Source: Paractinoplanes bogorensis
GTDB lineage: Bacteria; Actinomycetota; Actinomycetes; Mycobacteriales; Micromonosporaceae
NCBI RefSeq assembly: GCF_018829635.1
Contig: NZ_JAHKKG010000016.1
Location: forward strand, 186,001 to 250,000
Reading direction: 5' to 3'
DNA: 64,000 bases
The position numbers and the translations under genes are program-made. Within the stretch, counting starts at the first letter, position 1. The number at the start of each line of letters is the position of its first letter. The notes beneath the pieces were generated by a model, which worked only from the letters and a program-made list of their open reading frames with translations, searched no databases and was not told where the DNA came from. Shown here one piece after another: positions 1 to 8,243 of this stretch.

Positions 1-288
1 CGGTATCGGGTGCTGCTCGCGCTGCGCCGGGGCGAACACGGCGAGACGATCCACGGCCTGCTCGGACCGGTCGACGAACTCCTCGCCGACCTGGTGCAAC
101 GGGGCCAGGACGCCGGCGTGTTCGCGCGGCATCTGCCGGCCGGGTTGCTGAGCCAGCTCGCGTACGGCGCCGTGTTCGCCATCGCGGACAGCGACCGGTC
201 GGACCTCGGTTCCCGGGCCGCCACGATCACGAGCCTGCTGATGCTGGGCGTGCCCGAGGCGCGCGCCGTCGCGCTCGCCCCGGGCTAG
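1..288 (+). CDS. TetR-family regulator, C-terminal fragment (cut by window edge)
   Basis: The reading frame is open from the first base and ends at TAG 286-288, giving 95 residues of an all-helical, Ala/Leu-rich domain with no DNA-binding segment. The pattern (a helix starting LLGPVDELLADLVQRG, then AGVFARHLP, then a long helix ending the protein) is that of the ligand-binding C-terminal domain of TetR regulators, where the phrase 'G...G.F....' is common. The helix-turn-helix would lie upstream of the window. It converges on the next gene and the two stop codons overlap by two bases. The family call rests on the helix pattern only, so other small helical proteins remain possible. Confidence 0.6.
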   Translation, partial: RYRVLLALRRGEHGETIHGLLGPVDELLADLVQRGQDAGVFARHLPAGLLSQLAYGAVFAIADSDRSDLGSRAATITSLLMLGVPEARAVALAPG

Positions 289-902
289 CCCGTCTCGCAG
301 AACGGCGGATTGCCGGAGGTGATGCCCAGATCCGGACAGCGGTAGCTGCTGCCCTGACTGTGATAACTCCACCCCGGCCCCGCCTTGTAGTGGAACAGGT
401 AGATGCCGTCGCTGGGGGTCGGACCCTCCGGATCGGCCATCGCCCAGTCTCGCCAGCACTTCACGCTCGACGGCACGAAATACCAGTCCTTCGGCAGGTC
501 GGCGAGCTTTTCCAGGGCTTTCGCGGAGGGGCAGTCGGGATATCGGGGACGGTCGCTGGTCGGCGCCGAAGAGTGCGGCGACGACGAAGGTGGCGCCGAC
601 GAATGCGGGGGTGACGGCGTCGGCGGTGCCGATGACGGCGGTGCGGATGACGGCGCCGTCGACAGGGAGGGGGACGGCGAGAAGGCCGGAGGCAGGGCCG
701 GGCTCGATCGGTCGACGGTGGCGTAAGCGACCGCGCCACCCACGGCGAACACCGCCACCGCCGCCGCGCCGGTCGCCGCCCATCGGGCGCGCCGCTGTGA
801 CTGGCGCGATTTGCGGAGCGTCCGCTCGTACAGGTCGGCCCCGCCGCCGTGCTCGGCCAGGTCGGACATCGCCCGGCGCAGCCGCTCGTGGTCGTCGGAC
901 AT
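285..902 (-). CDS. Membrane-anchored Ser/Pro-rich protein encoded with an ECF sigma factor (possible anti-sigma factor)
   Basis: 205 aa from ATG 902, which overlaps the sigma-factor stop by one base (TGATG). A cytoplasmic N-terminus of about 40 residues begins MSDDHERLRRAMSDLAEH and is followed by one membrane segment (about 41-62), a long Ser/Pro/Ala linker (about 65-125) and an extracytoplasmic domain of about 80 residues with four cysteines (DCPSA, KCW, YRCP, PFC). The short N-terminus plus one membrane pass plus genetic coupling to a sigma factor suggests an anti-sigma or sensor role; this is inference, as no zinc anti-sigma HxxxCxxC motif is present. The outer domain is clearly paralogous to that of the lipoprotein at 1450-1899. 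Confidence 0.75.
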   Translation of the reverse strand: MSDDHERLRRAMSDLAEHGGGADLYERTLRKSRQSQRRARWAATGAAAVAVFAVGGAVAYATVDRSSPALPPAFSPSPSLSTAPSSAPPSSAPPTPSPPHSSAPPSSSPHSSAPTSDRPRYPDCPSAKALEKLADLPKDWYFVPSSVKCWRDWAMADPEGPTPSDGIYLFHYKAGPGWSYHSQGSSYRCPDLGITSGNPPFCETG

Positions 903-1453
903 CAGCCTTCCTCCCTCACGGCCGCGAGCAGGTCGGGCGCCATCGTCCGGATGCGGGCCAGCGCCTTGCTGGTCTGGCTCTTGATCGTGCCGACCGAGCA
1001 GTTCAGCAGTTCCGCCGCCTCGGCCTCGCTGCGATCCTCGAAGAACCGCAGCACCAGCACCGCCCGCTGCCGCCGGGTGAGACGGGCGAGCACTTCGTGC
1101 AGGGCGAGCTTGAGGTCCGTACGGACGGAATGGTCGCTGCCCGGCTCGGCCACCTCGGCCAGGTCGCCGGGCATCGACTCGGTCAGGCGACGACGCCGCC
1201 ACCAGCTCACGTGCAGGTGGTACATCGCCGTGCGGGTGTAGGCCTCGAAATGCCCCGGATCGGCCAGCCGCAGACGGCCGCGATGGGTGCGGGCCAGCGC
1301 GTCCTGCACCAGGTCTTCGGCCAGGTGCCGATCGCCGGTCAGCAGGAAAGCCGTCCGCAGCAGCGCCGCCGACCGGGCCCGGACGAATTCGCCGAACAGG
1401 TCGTCAATCGAGTCCGGCATGCTCCCCGCCCGCCGAAGACCGGTGTCTGTCAT
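902..1453 (-). CDS. ECF sigma factor, SigE (Streptomyces-type) family
   Basis: 183 aa. Region 2 is visible as FVRARSAALLRTAFLLTGD followed by HLAEDLVQDALART, and region 4 as LTRRQRAVLVLRFFEDRSE followed by AAELLNCSVGTIKSQTSKAL, the helix-turn-helix that reads the -35 element. These match the actinobacterial SigE-family (TIGR02983-type) ECF factors that control envelope functions. I chose ATG 1453 because it overlaps the stop of the upstream lipoprotein gene (ATGA), so translation would be coupled; an ATG at 1420 (MPDSIDD) is the alternative, but GGGGAG lies only one base before it. It is the middle gene of a three-gene overlapping operon. Confidence 0.88.
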   Translation of the reverse strand: MTDTGLRRAGSMPDSIDDLFGEFVRARSAALLRTAFLLTGDRHLAEDLVQDALARTHRGRLRLADPGHFEAYTRTAMYHLHVSWWRRRRLTESMPGDLAEVAEPGSDHSVRTDLKLALHEVLARLTRRQRAVLVLRFFEDRSEAEAAELLNCSVGTIKSQTSKALARIRTMAPDLLAAVREEG

Positions 1454-1899
1454 GGATATTGGCAGAACGGGGCGGGCTCGTGGATGCCGAGGTCCTCGCA
1501 CATGTATCCGCTGCCCTGGCTGTGATAGCGCCAGCCTTTGCTCGACACGTACCGGAAAAGGTAAATGCCGTCGCCGACACCCGGGCCCTCGGGGGCGGCG
1601 AAGGCCCAGCTCTTCCAGCATTTGACGCTCGGGAAATGCCAGCCCTCCGGCAGGTCGGCCAGCTTCTCGAATTCCTTCGCGGGCGGGCACACACCGGACC
1701 CGTGTTCGGGCCCGAGCGACCGCGACGAGGTCGACGGAGCCGGCACCGGCGCGGAAGAAGAAGGCGCCGGCGCGGATGAGGAAGCCGGCGACGAGGAAGG
1801 CGTGGCCGAAGGCGCCGAAAGAGCCGAGGACGGAGCGCATCCGAAGAGGATGAACGGGACGGCGAGAGCGGGCAGCAGGAGCGGACTGCGTACGGACAT
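1450..1899 (-). CDS. Lipoprotein with the same Cys-containing outer domain as the sigma-linked membrane protein
   Basis: 149 aa. A lipoprotein signal peptide ends in the lipobox LFGC with Cys21, followed by a Ser/Ala/Pro linker and a domain of about 80 residues containing LADLPEGWHF, KCWKSWAFAAPEGP, DGIYLFRY, YHSQGSGYMC and a C-terminal PFC. The same order of motifs and four cysteines occurs in the protein at 285-902, so the two are paralogues anchored by different means. It is the first gene of the operon with the sigma factor. I do not recognise a named family or a ligand. Confidence 0.8.
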   Translation of the reverse strand: MSVRSPLLLPALAVPFILFGCAPSSALSAPSATPSSSPASSSAPAPSSSAPVPAPSTSSRSLGPEHGSGVCPPAKEFEKLADLPEGWHFPSVKCWKSWAFAAPEGPGVGDGIYLFRYVSSKGWRYHSQGSGYMCEDLGIHEPAPFCQYP

Positions 1900-1987
1900 T
1901 TCACGTTCCCCCGAATCGTGGCAGCAGCACTACACCCGGGTACATGCGTTCCGGGGCGCGCAGGTTGCCGCGTACGGGAAAGAAATC

Positions 1988-2989
1988 TCAGCCCGGCTCG
2001 GACTCGTGACCGGCCGGATGGGAGCGCAGCAGACCGTCGTAGGCCCGCTCCGCCGTGATGTCTCCGGTGACCACCCGGTGGATCGTCCGGGTGATCGGCA
2101 TGGCCAGCCCGTGCCGGTCGGCCAGTTGCACCGCGGCGTGTACGGTCTTGACCCCCTCGGCGACCTGCCCCATCTCGGCCAGGATGTCGTCCAGGCTGCG
2201 CCCGCGCCCGAGTTGCTCACCCACGTAGCGGTTGCGGCTGTGCGGGCTGATGCAGGTCGCCACCAGGTCACCCATCCCGGCCAGTCCGGCCAGCGTGCTC
2301 GGCTCGCCGCCCATGGCGACCGCGAGGGTGGTCAGCTCGGCCAGGCCGCGCGAGATCACGCCGGCCCGGGTGTTGTCGCCGACCCCGAGGCCCTGGGCGA
2401 TGCCGGTGGCGATGGCGACGACGTTCTTGAGGGCGCCACCGACCTCGCAGCCGATCACGTCGTGGTTGGTGTAGACGCGCAGCAGACCCCGGCGGAACAC
2501 CCGCTGGATCTCGTTGGCGACGGTGAGATCCTCGGTGGCGATCACCGTGGCCGCCGCCATGCCCGCCATGATCTCTTTGGCCAGGTTGGGCCCGGTCAGC
2601 GCGGCGGCCGGATGACCCGGCAGGACGTCCTTGATCACTTCGGTCATCCGGAGCAGGGAGTCGCGCTCCAGGCCCTTGCTGAGGCTGACCACCGGGATCC
2701 ACGGGTGCAGGTCGGGACGGACCCGTTCCAGCGTGGCGCGGAACGCCCCGGTGGGCACCCCGACGACCAGCAACTCGGCGTGGGCGGCGGCCTCGGCCAG
2801 GTCGGAGGTGGCCCGGAGCCGATCGGGGAGCGGGAAGCCCGCGAGGTAGCGGTCGTTGCTGTGCTTGGCGTTGATCTCGTCGGCCGCGGCCGGGTCGCGC
2901 GCCCAGATCAGCGACTCGTGATCGCGGCGGGTGAGCACGGACGCGACCGTCGTCCCCCAGGAACCCGCACCGAGCACCGTGATCCGCAT
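1988..2989 (-). CDS. gpsA: Glycerol-3-phosphate dehydrogenase [NAD(P)+]
   Basis: 333 aa, the usual length. It reduces dihydroxyacetone phosphate to sn-glycerol 3-phosphate for phospholipid synthesis, in the cytosol. The N-terminal Rossmann motif is GAGSWGT (residues 7-13). Family blocks follow: SKGLERDSLLRMTEV, ALTGPNLAKEI, VGGALKNVVAIATGIAQGL with the catalytic lysine, GDNTRAGVISRGLAE and the C-terminal EGVKTVHAAVQLA. It stands alone and divergent from the gene at 3112, with about 120 bp between them. Confidence 0.96.
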   Translation of the reverse strand: MRITVLGAGSWGTTVASVLTRRDHESLIWARDPAAADEINAKHSNDRYLAGFPLPDRLRATSDLAEAAAHAELLVVGVPTGAFRATLERVRPDLHPWIPVVSLSKGLERDSLLRMTEVIKDVLPGHPAAALTGPNLAKEIMAGMAAATVIATEDLTVANEIQRVFRRGLLRVYTNHDVIGCEVGGALKNVVAIATGIAQGLGVGDNTRAGVISRGLAELTTLAVAMGGEPSTLAGLAGMGDLVATCISPHSRNRYVGEQLGRGRSLDDILAEMGQVAEGVKTVHAAVQLADRHGLAMPITRTIHRVVTGDITAERAYDGLLRSHPAGHESEPG

Positions 2990-3111
2990 GGTTCCCCTCT
3001 CGCCGCCACCTCAGGTGGGTTTGAGAATACGGCTGCCGTTTGATCCGGGGACCCCCTTCCCGCCGTACTACCGCGTGGAACCCACGTGTCTACGGAAGGA
3101 CGGTCGCGTTC

Positions 3112-3882
3112 GTGCAAGCCAGGGACCCGCGCCCGCGTGTCGCGTTCGTCGACCTGGCTGTCGACGACGAGCCCTGGCCGGACCGGCCGCGTCGGTACAA
3201 ACGGCGCCGGCGATCCGCCCGTACGATGTCCGCCCTGCTCGTGATGGGTCTGGCCGGGGCCGCCGTGGGTGGAGTCGTCGTCTACAACGGTGATCAGCCA
3301 TCGCCTCCGGCATCGGCGCCGGTCGCCCTCGACGCCGCCATCGAGGCCCGGACTCCCGCGGTGACGCGAGCCGAGCGGCGCGTCCCGCCCAAGCCGTCCG
3401 CCTCGGCGTCCCGCCCGGCGTCCACCCCGAAGCCGAAGCCGAAGGTCGTGCGACCGGTGGCCGGCCTCAACCAGGCGCAGATGAACAACGCCGCGGTCAT
3501 CGTGCAGGTCGCGCAGAAGCGTGGCCTCCCGCGCCGGGCGATGCTGGTCGCCATGATCACCGGGCTGCAGGAGTCGCGGCTGCGTAACCTGGCCAACCCG
3601 ACCGTCCCGGCCTCCCTCGACGAGAAGCACGAGGGGACCGGCGAGAACTTCGACTCGCTCGGGGTGTTCCAGCAACGCCCGAGTCAGGGCTGGGGCAGCG
3701 TGGACGAGTTGATGGACCCGCGCTACGCCGCCGACGCCTTCTACAAGCGGCTGCTCAAGGTCTCCGACTGGGAGTCCCGGACAGTCGGCGAGGCAGCCCA
3801 GGCCGTCCAACGGTCGGCCGTCCCGGACGCCTACGACGACCACGAGACCCGGGCCACCAAGGTGCTCGACGCCCTGCTGTGA
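3112..3882 (+). CDS. Membrane-anchored secreted protein with a lysozyme-like domain
   Basis: 256 aa from a GTG start chosen because GGAAGGA (3094-3100) lies 11 bases before it; a longer in-frame ATG at 3040 lacks such a site. A basic cytoplasmic stretch (RRYKRRRRSAR) precedes one membrane segment (about 39-58), a Pro/Lys-rich linker and a C-terminal domain with the phrases NNAAVIVQVAQKRGLPRRA, ITGLQESRLRNLAN and DSLGVFQQRPSQGWGS. These phrases are typical of the actinobacterial lytic-transglycosylase-like domain, where ALQES carries the candidate catalytic Glu. A role in cell-wall turnover is inferred. Database entries of this type are often mislabelled as heavy metal transporters. Confidence 0.78.
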   Translation: MQARDPRPRVAFVDLAVDDEPWPDRPRRYKRRRRSARTMSALLVMGLAGAAVGGVVVYNGDQPSPPASAPVALDAAIEARTPAVTRAERRVPPKPSASASRPASTPKPKPKVVRPVAGLNQAQMNNAAVIVQVAQKRGLPRRAMLVAMITGLQESRLRNLANPTVPASLDEKHEGTGENFDSLGVFQQRPSQGWGSVDELMDPRYAADAFYKRLLKVSDWESRTVGEAAQAVQRSAVPDAYDDHETRATKVLDALL

Positions 3883-4032
3883 TGCGGGCGGTCACACCCA
3901 CCGGCGTACGCGGGAAAGGTAGTCGGTGCAGGTCGACCCGAATCGCCGGGTGAGGTAACGCTCCTCGGGCCGGATGACCAACTGCCGCACAGCGACCCGG
4001 CCGTCAGGGCTCGGCCGCGACTCCGAGGTGCG

Positions 4033-5091
4033 TCAGCGGGTGACGGTGACGGCGGTTCCGTCAGTCCCCATGTCGGCGATGACGGCTTCGCCGTTGCCCA
4101 TCGCGGCCATCCAGGTGAGCTTGTGCCGGCCCGGCTCGACATCCGCCGGGATCGTCCCCGGCAAGGTGAACTCGACGCTGCCGCGTCCGCCGATGGTGGT
4201 CTCTTCACAGTTGATGCGCTGCCACGGCCCGGTGCCGTCGGCGGCCACGCTCAGCCGGAAGACCGGGCACGAGCCGGACTTGTACTTGTCGGGGAAGACA
4301 TTGTCGATGGTGACCGTGTAGGAGAATTCCTCGCCCGCGCGCAGGACGGCCGGCGCCTTGACGGTGGCGTTGAGGGACGCATAGTCCATGGGCGGCTCGA
4401 CGTACCACTGGCTGACGTCGGCCCCGCAGACCCCGGTGAGCTTGTTCGAACCGGACAGCGGGAGCTTCTTCTCGCCGAACGTCAGGACGAGGTCGCGGTA
4501 GGACTTCGGCTTCTGACCGGCGGGACAGGTCGTGCTGCTCCGGATTTTGACACGGGCCGGCTCGCCCGGGTCGACCGTGGCGGGGAACTGGCGGGTGACA
4601 TCGTCCTCGAGCGGGCCGAGGTTCACGACCGTGACCGGCTCGGACCGGCCGGTGGCGGTGTTGACGCCGGACAGCACCGGGCGTCCCGTCATGGTGCACC
4701 GCTCGCTCTCGTTGGGGCGCACGGCGAAGCCGGTGGACAGTCCCCACGGCGCCGACTGCACGATCCAGTCCACCTCATCCACCCGGTCGAGCCGGCACGG
4801 CTGGACGGCGGCCCGGGGGGATCGGCGCGCAATCGTCGGCGCGGCCGCCGGCTCGGCGCTGACGATCGAGTTCGGCGGCGGCTCGCGGTGGCCGGCGATC
4901 CCGACGCCGGCGAAGGCCACACCGGCCGTCAGGACCGCGGCCGCGGAGGTGACCAGGAGCGTGCGGCGCCGGCGGCGGGTGACGCCGGCTTCCACCCGGG
5001 CCACCGGGTCGGGCCAGGCCGCGATGGCGGACGAACCGGCGTGCATCGCGGTGCGAAGGTCCTCTTCGATCGTCTGCGGGTCGATGCTCAT
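4033..5091 (-). CDS. Membrane-anchored DUF4232-like protein paired with an ECF sigma factor
   Basis: 352 aa. The cytoplasmic N-terminus (MSIDPQTIEEDLRTAMHAG...) is followed by RRRRR and one membrane segment (about 43-66). The outer part has a segment around SERCTMTGRPVLSGVNTATG and VTVVNLGPL resembling DUF4232 domains, with paired cysteines, and a C-terminal beta-rich stretch that includes YTVTIDNVFPD. The ATG overlaps the stop of the upstream sigma gene by four bases, so this protein is the likely partner or regulator of that sigma factor. No recognised anti-sigma zinc motif is visible. Confidence 0.72.
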   Translation of the reverse strand: MSIDPQTIEEDLRTAMHAGSSAIAAWPDPVARVEAGVTRRRRRTLLVTSAAAVLTAGVAFAGVGIAGHREPPPNSIVSAEPAAAPTIARRSPRAAVQPCRLDRVDEVDWIVQSAPWGLSTGFAVRPNESERCTMTGRPVLSGVNTATGRSEPVTVVNLGPLEDDVTRQFPATVDPGEPARVKIRSSTTCPAGQKPKSYRDLVLTFGEKKLPLSGSNKLTGVCGADVSQWYVEPPMDYASLNATVKAPAVLRAGEEFSYTVTIDNVFPDKYKSGSCPVFRLSVAADGTGPWQRINCEETTIGGRGSVEFTLPGTIPADVEPGRHKLTWMAAMGNGEAVIADMGTDGTAVTVTR

Positions 5092-5624
5092 CGGACGCCT
5101 TCTCCTGCCGGTTGCGGGTGAATGTCGGAACCGAGCTCGCGCCGCAACCGGGCGATCGCCCGGGACGCGGTGCTCTTGACCGTGCCGGCCGAGCAGCCGA
5201 GCGCCTCGGCGATCTGGGCCTCGGACAGGTCCAGGTAGTAGCGCATGACGATCACCGCACGTTGCTGGCGCGGCAGGCAGGCGAGCAGCCGGAACAGCGA
5301 CCCGTCGGACGGTTCGGCCCCCGCCACACCGACCTCGGGCGTGTCACCGACCAGACGTTCCCGGCGCAGCGACCGAACCCGGTTCAGATAACGGTTGGTG
5401 ATCGTCCGGCGCAGATAGCCTTCCGGGTCGCCCTGCGCCTCGATCCGCCGCCAGGCCACGCCGGTACGCTCCAGCGCGTCCTGGACCAGGTCTTGCGCGA
5501 GGTGCGTGTCTCCGCACAACAGATATGCGTATCGCAGAAGCGCGGCATGTCTGACGCGCACGAACTCGGCGAACTGTTCGGGTGCCGCCCATCTCATCAC
5601 AATGTCAGGACACTTCAGCGGCAT
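5088..5624 (-). CDS. ECF sigma factor, SigE (Streptomyces-type) family, second copy
   Basis: 178 aa. Region 2: VRVRHAALLRYAYLLCGD, then HLAQDLVQDALERT. Region 4: LPRQQRAVIVMRYYLDLSE, then AQIAEALGCSAGTVKSTASRA. It is the same subfamily as the factor at 902-1453 but clearly diverged. ATG 5624 has no good ribosome site; ATG 5597 (MRWAAPEQF) is equally plausible. It forms a two-gene unit with the DUF4232-like protein downstream. Confidence 0.88.
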   Translation of the reverse strand: MPLKCPDIVMRWAAPEQFAEFVRVRHAALLRYAYLLCGDTHLAQDLVQDALERTGVAWRRIEAQGDPEGYLRRTITNRYLNRVRSLRRERLVGDTPEVGVAGAEPSDGSLFRLLACLPRQQRAVIVMRYYLDLSEAQIAEALGCSAGTVKSTASRAIARLRRELGSDIHPQPAGEGVR

Positions 5625-5668
5625 GGACGGTTGTCAACATTCTCGAACTTCTTCCCCGCATCGTGCGG

Positions 5669-6076
5669 TCACCCCTGCCGCGTGCGGCGGAAGGCGATCA
5701 TGCCGGGCACCGCGAGCAGAACCAGAGGCACGACCGGAACGGCCACGACCAGCCCGAGAAGCAGGGACAGCACATCGTCCCGGCGGCCCTCGGCGAACCA
5801 CGTCACGGTCATCGCGGCCAGCCAGAGCAGCACCAGCACGGTGACGATCACCAGCGCGGCACGTTCCGCACGTCGCAGTGGCCGGACCGCGGAGAGGTCC
5901 TTCACCGCGGCGACGAACGCCAGCACCACGATGAGGAGCTCCGCGGTGGCCCAGACGGCCGGCCGGTCGCCCAGCCACGGCATGAGGTAGTTGGTCACGA
6001 GCAGCACCAGGTAGACCAGCGCAGCCGCGAGAACCAGCCGCCACCACAGGCGGGGCCGGACCGCTGTCACTGACAT
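5669..6076 (-). CDS. Small integral membrane protein
   Basis: 135 aa from ATG 6076 (MSVTAVRPRLWW), overlapping the 3' end of the upstream lipoprotein gene by 10 bases. Four hydrophobic segments are visible (about 11-32, 39-58, 68-90 and 100-122), with Arg-rich loops between them. I do not recognise a family. The overlap makes it the third gene of an operon with the lipoprotein hydrolase and the secreted protein at 7263-8243, so it may be involved in their export or anchoring; that is inference. Confidence 0.7.
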   Translation of the reverse strand: MSVTAVRPRLWWRLVLAAALVYLVLLVTNYLMPWLGDRPAVWATAELLIVVLAFVAAVKDLSAVRPLRRAERAALVIVTVLVLLWLAAMTVTWFAEGRRDDVLSLLLGLVVAVPVVPLVLLAVPGMIAFRRTRQG

Positions 6077-7266
6077 CCGGGGATCTTCACCTTTCCGTGC
6101 TCGCCGGTGCGGACGGTGGTGACGTCGGCTCCGCGAGTGACGGGCGACGGCAGCCAGGGGGAGTTCGGATCGTTCGCCAGGACAGTGAAGCACGTCCGCG
6201 GAGGGAGTCTGAGGCCCTCGGAGCCCGTTTCCCCGGCGCACGGCGCGTGCAGCGAGGCCAGGGCGGTCACCGCCGAACCGGCCTTCCGTTCGCCGCCGAG
6301 CAGTCCGTTCCAGCCGCGCAGGGCCGGGCAGATCTCGGCGTAGTAGCCGGCCCGGGACAGGGACATGTCACCCGTGCTGGTGACCTGCCACAGGCCGCGG
6401 GCCGCGGTGGCCACGTCGATGTCCTTCGGATCGGTGCCGGTGGTGGCGTAGTAGACCTGCGCCGAGTCCGCGGCGAGGTCGGCGCTGGTCACGAGGCGCC
6501 GAGCCGTCCCGGCTGCGCTGCCCTCGGCGCGGTAGAACGCATCCGCCGAGGCCCCCACCGGGAACGGCGAGCCGACCGCGACCACGAGGCCGGGGCGGGT
6601 CGCGCCGAGATAGGCGGCCCGGACCGAGGCGAAGGAGTAGCCCTCCAGGCGGGCCACGGTGACACCTTCGGACTTCTCGATGCGGTCGACCGCGGACCGG
6701 TAGCTCTCGGCCGTGCTGGTGGCGTCGCCGTTGAGGCAGCCCTGGCGCACCGCGGTGACCACGCCGGGTGAGGCGGGTCGCGGATAACGCTGAGTGGACT
6801 CGCGGTAGAACGACGTCATGGCCGCCTGGCAGGCCGGCTCGTAGCGGGCCATGACCCACGGCTCGTCCAGGACGAGCAGGTTGAACCCGCGGCGGTCGGC
6901 GTCCGCCGCCGTCTGCTCGTAGCGCGCGTCGATGTCGGAGAGGTTGGACACCCCAGGCCCGCCACCGTCGAAGATCATCGTCCGCGACGTCTTCCGGGCC
7001 GCCCGGAACAGCAGGTAGCGGTACGTCTTGCCGGCGACGTCGACCGCGTGACAGACGCTCTCGTACCGGGTCGACGGATCGGCGCAGACATTGCGGGTCG
7101 CCGCCGGTGACGGGGCGGCCGCGGGTGGGATGGCCGCCACCGGGGACGACTGTTCGCTTTCCTTCCGGCAGCCGGTGAGACACAACACCAGCCCGGCCAG
7201 AACGGCGACAAGAATCGGAAGGGGCCGGAGCCGCTCCCGAGAGGAGCGGCTCCGGCTGTGAATCAT
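6067..7266 (-). CDS. Lipoprotein alpha/beta-hydrolase (peptidase-like)
   Basis: 399 aa. ATG 7266 overlaps the stop of the upstream gene (ATGA). A lipobox LCLTGC ends the signal peptide. The fold is suggested by an oxyanion-type FDGGGPGVSNL, the nucleophile elbow LEGYSFASV (GxSxxS) and C-terminal acid and base candidates in LANDPNSPW and GEHGKVKIPGC. This order resembles the tripeptidyl/prolyl aminopeptidase branch of secreted actinobacterial hydrolases. A strong hairpin spans codons 5-14 (see 7224-7256), which may affect its translation. The substrate is unknown. Confidence 0.68.
   Translation of the reverse strand: MIHSRSRSSRERLRPLPILVAVLAGLVLCLTGCRKESEQSSPVAAIPPAAAPSPAATRNVCADPSTRYESVCHAVDVAGKTYRYLLFRAARKTSRTMIFDGGGPGVSNLSDIDARYEQTAADADRRGFNLLVLDEPWVMARYEPACQAAMTSFYRESTQRYPRPASPGVVTAVRQGCLNGDATSTAESYRSAVDRIEKSEGVTVARLEGYSFASVRAAYLGATRPGLVVAVGSPFPVGASADAFYRAEGSAAGTARRLVTSADLAADSAQVYYATTGTDPKDIDVATAARGLWQVTSTGDMSLSRAGYYAEICPALRGWNGLLGGERKAGSAVTALASLHAPCAGETGSEGLRLPPRTCFTVLANDPNSPWLPSPVTRGADVTTVRTGEHGKVKIPGCQ
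7224..7256 (-). promoter_or_regulatory. Perfect 14-bp stem-loop just inside the lipoprotein gene
   Basis: Arms 7224-7237 and 7243-7256 are fully complementary with a 5-base loop. On the minus strand it starts ten bases after the lipoprotein ATG and lies just past the stop of the upstream secreted-protein gene. It has no U-run, so it may act as a translation attenuator, an mRNA 3'-end stabiliser for the upstream gene, or a weak terminator. Confidence 0.5.
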
Positions 7267-8243
7267 CGGTACCACAGGCCGTCCGTGTAGGTTTCTTCCC
7301 ACTTGTTCAAACCGTTGACGCAAGGGGTGAACGGGATCCAGCCGCAGCTCGACATGGTGACCCAGACGTAGTCCGACCACACCGGGGTGGAACCGTTCGA
7401 GACGTATCGCGCGTACGAGTCGATGTACTTCTGGCTCGTCTCGTGCCCGAGATACTTGGTTCCGGTCTGGTAGTAGGAGCCACCGGCCAGATTCTGAATG
7501 CCGCCACAACCGACGAGCGGGATTTCCAGACCGCCGTAGGAGAACTTGGCGTTGTTGCATTCGAGGCTGCTCGGGAGCGGCCCGTAGTTGTAGGGGCCGC
7601 CGGTGATGCGGCTGTATCCCTTGGCCTCACGGAATCGAATGGTGAATTCCTGGACCTCCCGTCGGATGGCCGCCTCGGTCTGTCCGACGGTCATCTTCGA
7701 ATAGCGGTTGTAGATGTATTCCGAGTTCGACTTCTTGAACTTCTCGTAGCAGTCGTACACCTGGTCGTCGTTGGCCCCCGAGGTGGGGTTGTCGAACCAG
7801 AGCGTGCGGCACGCGCCGGCCACCCGCGGCAGGCCCGAGCCGGCCGAGTGACCGGCCGCCGACGGCGTCACCGAGTCGGTCGGAACCTCGAACTCCGCGC
7901 CCAGACCGACCTCGTCGACACCCGGCTCGGTGACGACGACGGCGCTCTTCAGCTTGACGCCCTTCGGCACCACGGCGGTGAACTTGCGCCCGCCGACGTT
8001 GGCGCTGAAGGTGTCGAGGTCGGCGTCGGCGACGAGCTGCGACCGGCGCATCGCGTCGTCGACGTGCTTGCGGACCCGCTCCTTCAGTTTGCCGGTGGTC
8101 CGTTCTCCGGCGACCTTCTCGAATTTGTCCACCACGGTGAACTTCGGTTCGGCCTTCGGCTTGGCTTCGGCTGCGAAAGCAGTTCCCGGAATCATTCCCA
8201 GAACCGCAATCACGGCAGCACTCAGTGCCACCACTTTCCTCAC
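7263..8243 (-). CDS. Secreted protein of unknown function
   Basis: 326 aa. A Sec signal peptide ends near TAFAA (about residue 25). The next 100 residues are charged (KPKAEPKF, VDKFEKVAGERTTGKLKERV). The C-terminal half has five or more cysteines in the phrases GACRTLWFDN, VYDCYEKF, SLECNN, LVGCGGIQN, SSCGW and TPCVNGLNKWEE, suggesting a disulfide-stabilised domain. It is the first gene of a three-gene overlapping operon with the lipoprotein hydrolase and the small membrane protein. I do not recognise the family. Confidence 0.75.
   Translation of the reverse strand: MRKVVALSAAVIAVLGMIPGTAFAAEAKPKAEPKFTVVDKFEKVAGERTTGKLKERVRKHVDDAMRRSQLVADADLDTFSANVGGRKFTAVVPKGVKLKSAVVVTEPGVDEVGLGAEFEVPTDSVTPSAAGHSAGSGLPRVAGACRTLWFDNPTSGANDDQVYDCYEKFKKSNSEYIYNRYSKMTVGQTEAAIRREVQEFTIRFREAKGYSRITGGPYNYGPLPSSLECNNAKFSYGGLEIPLVGCGGIQNLAGGSYYQTGTKYLGHETSQKYIDSYARYVSNGSTPVWSDYVWVTMSSCGWIPFTPCVNGLNKWEETYTDGLWYR

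Noticed and set aside
590-1525. Long plus-strand ORFs opposite the sigma-factor genes
   Set aside because: They are frame shadows of the minus-strand genes in high-GC DNA, with Arg/Pro-rich, low-complexity translation.
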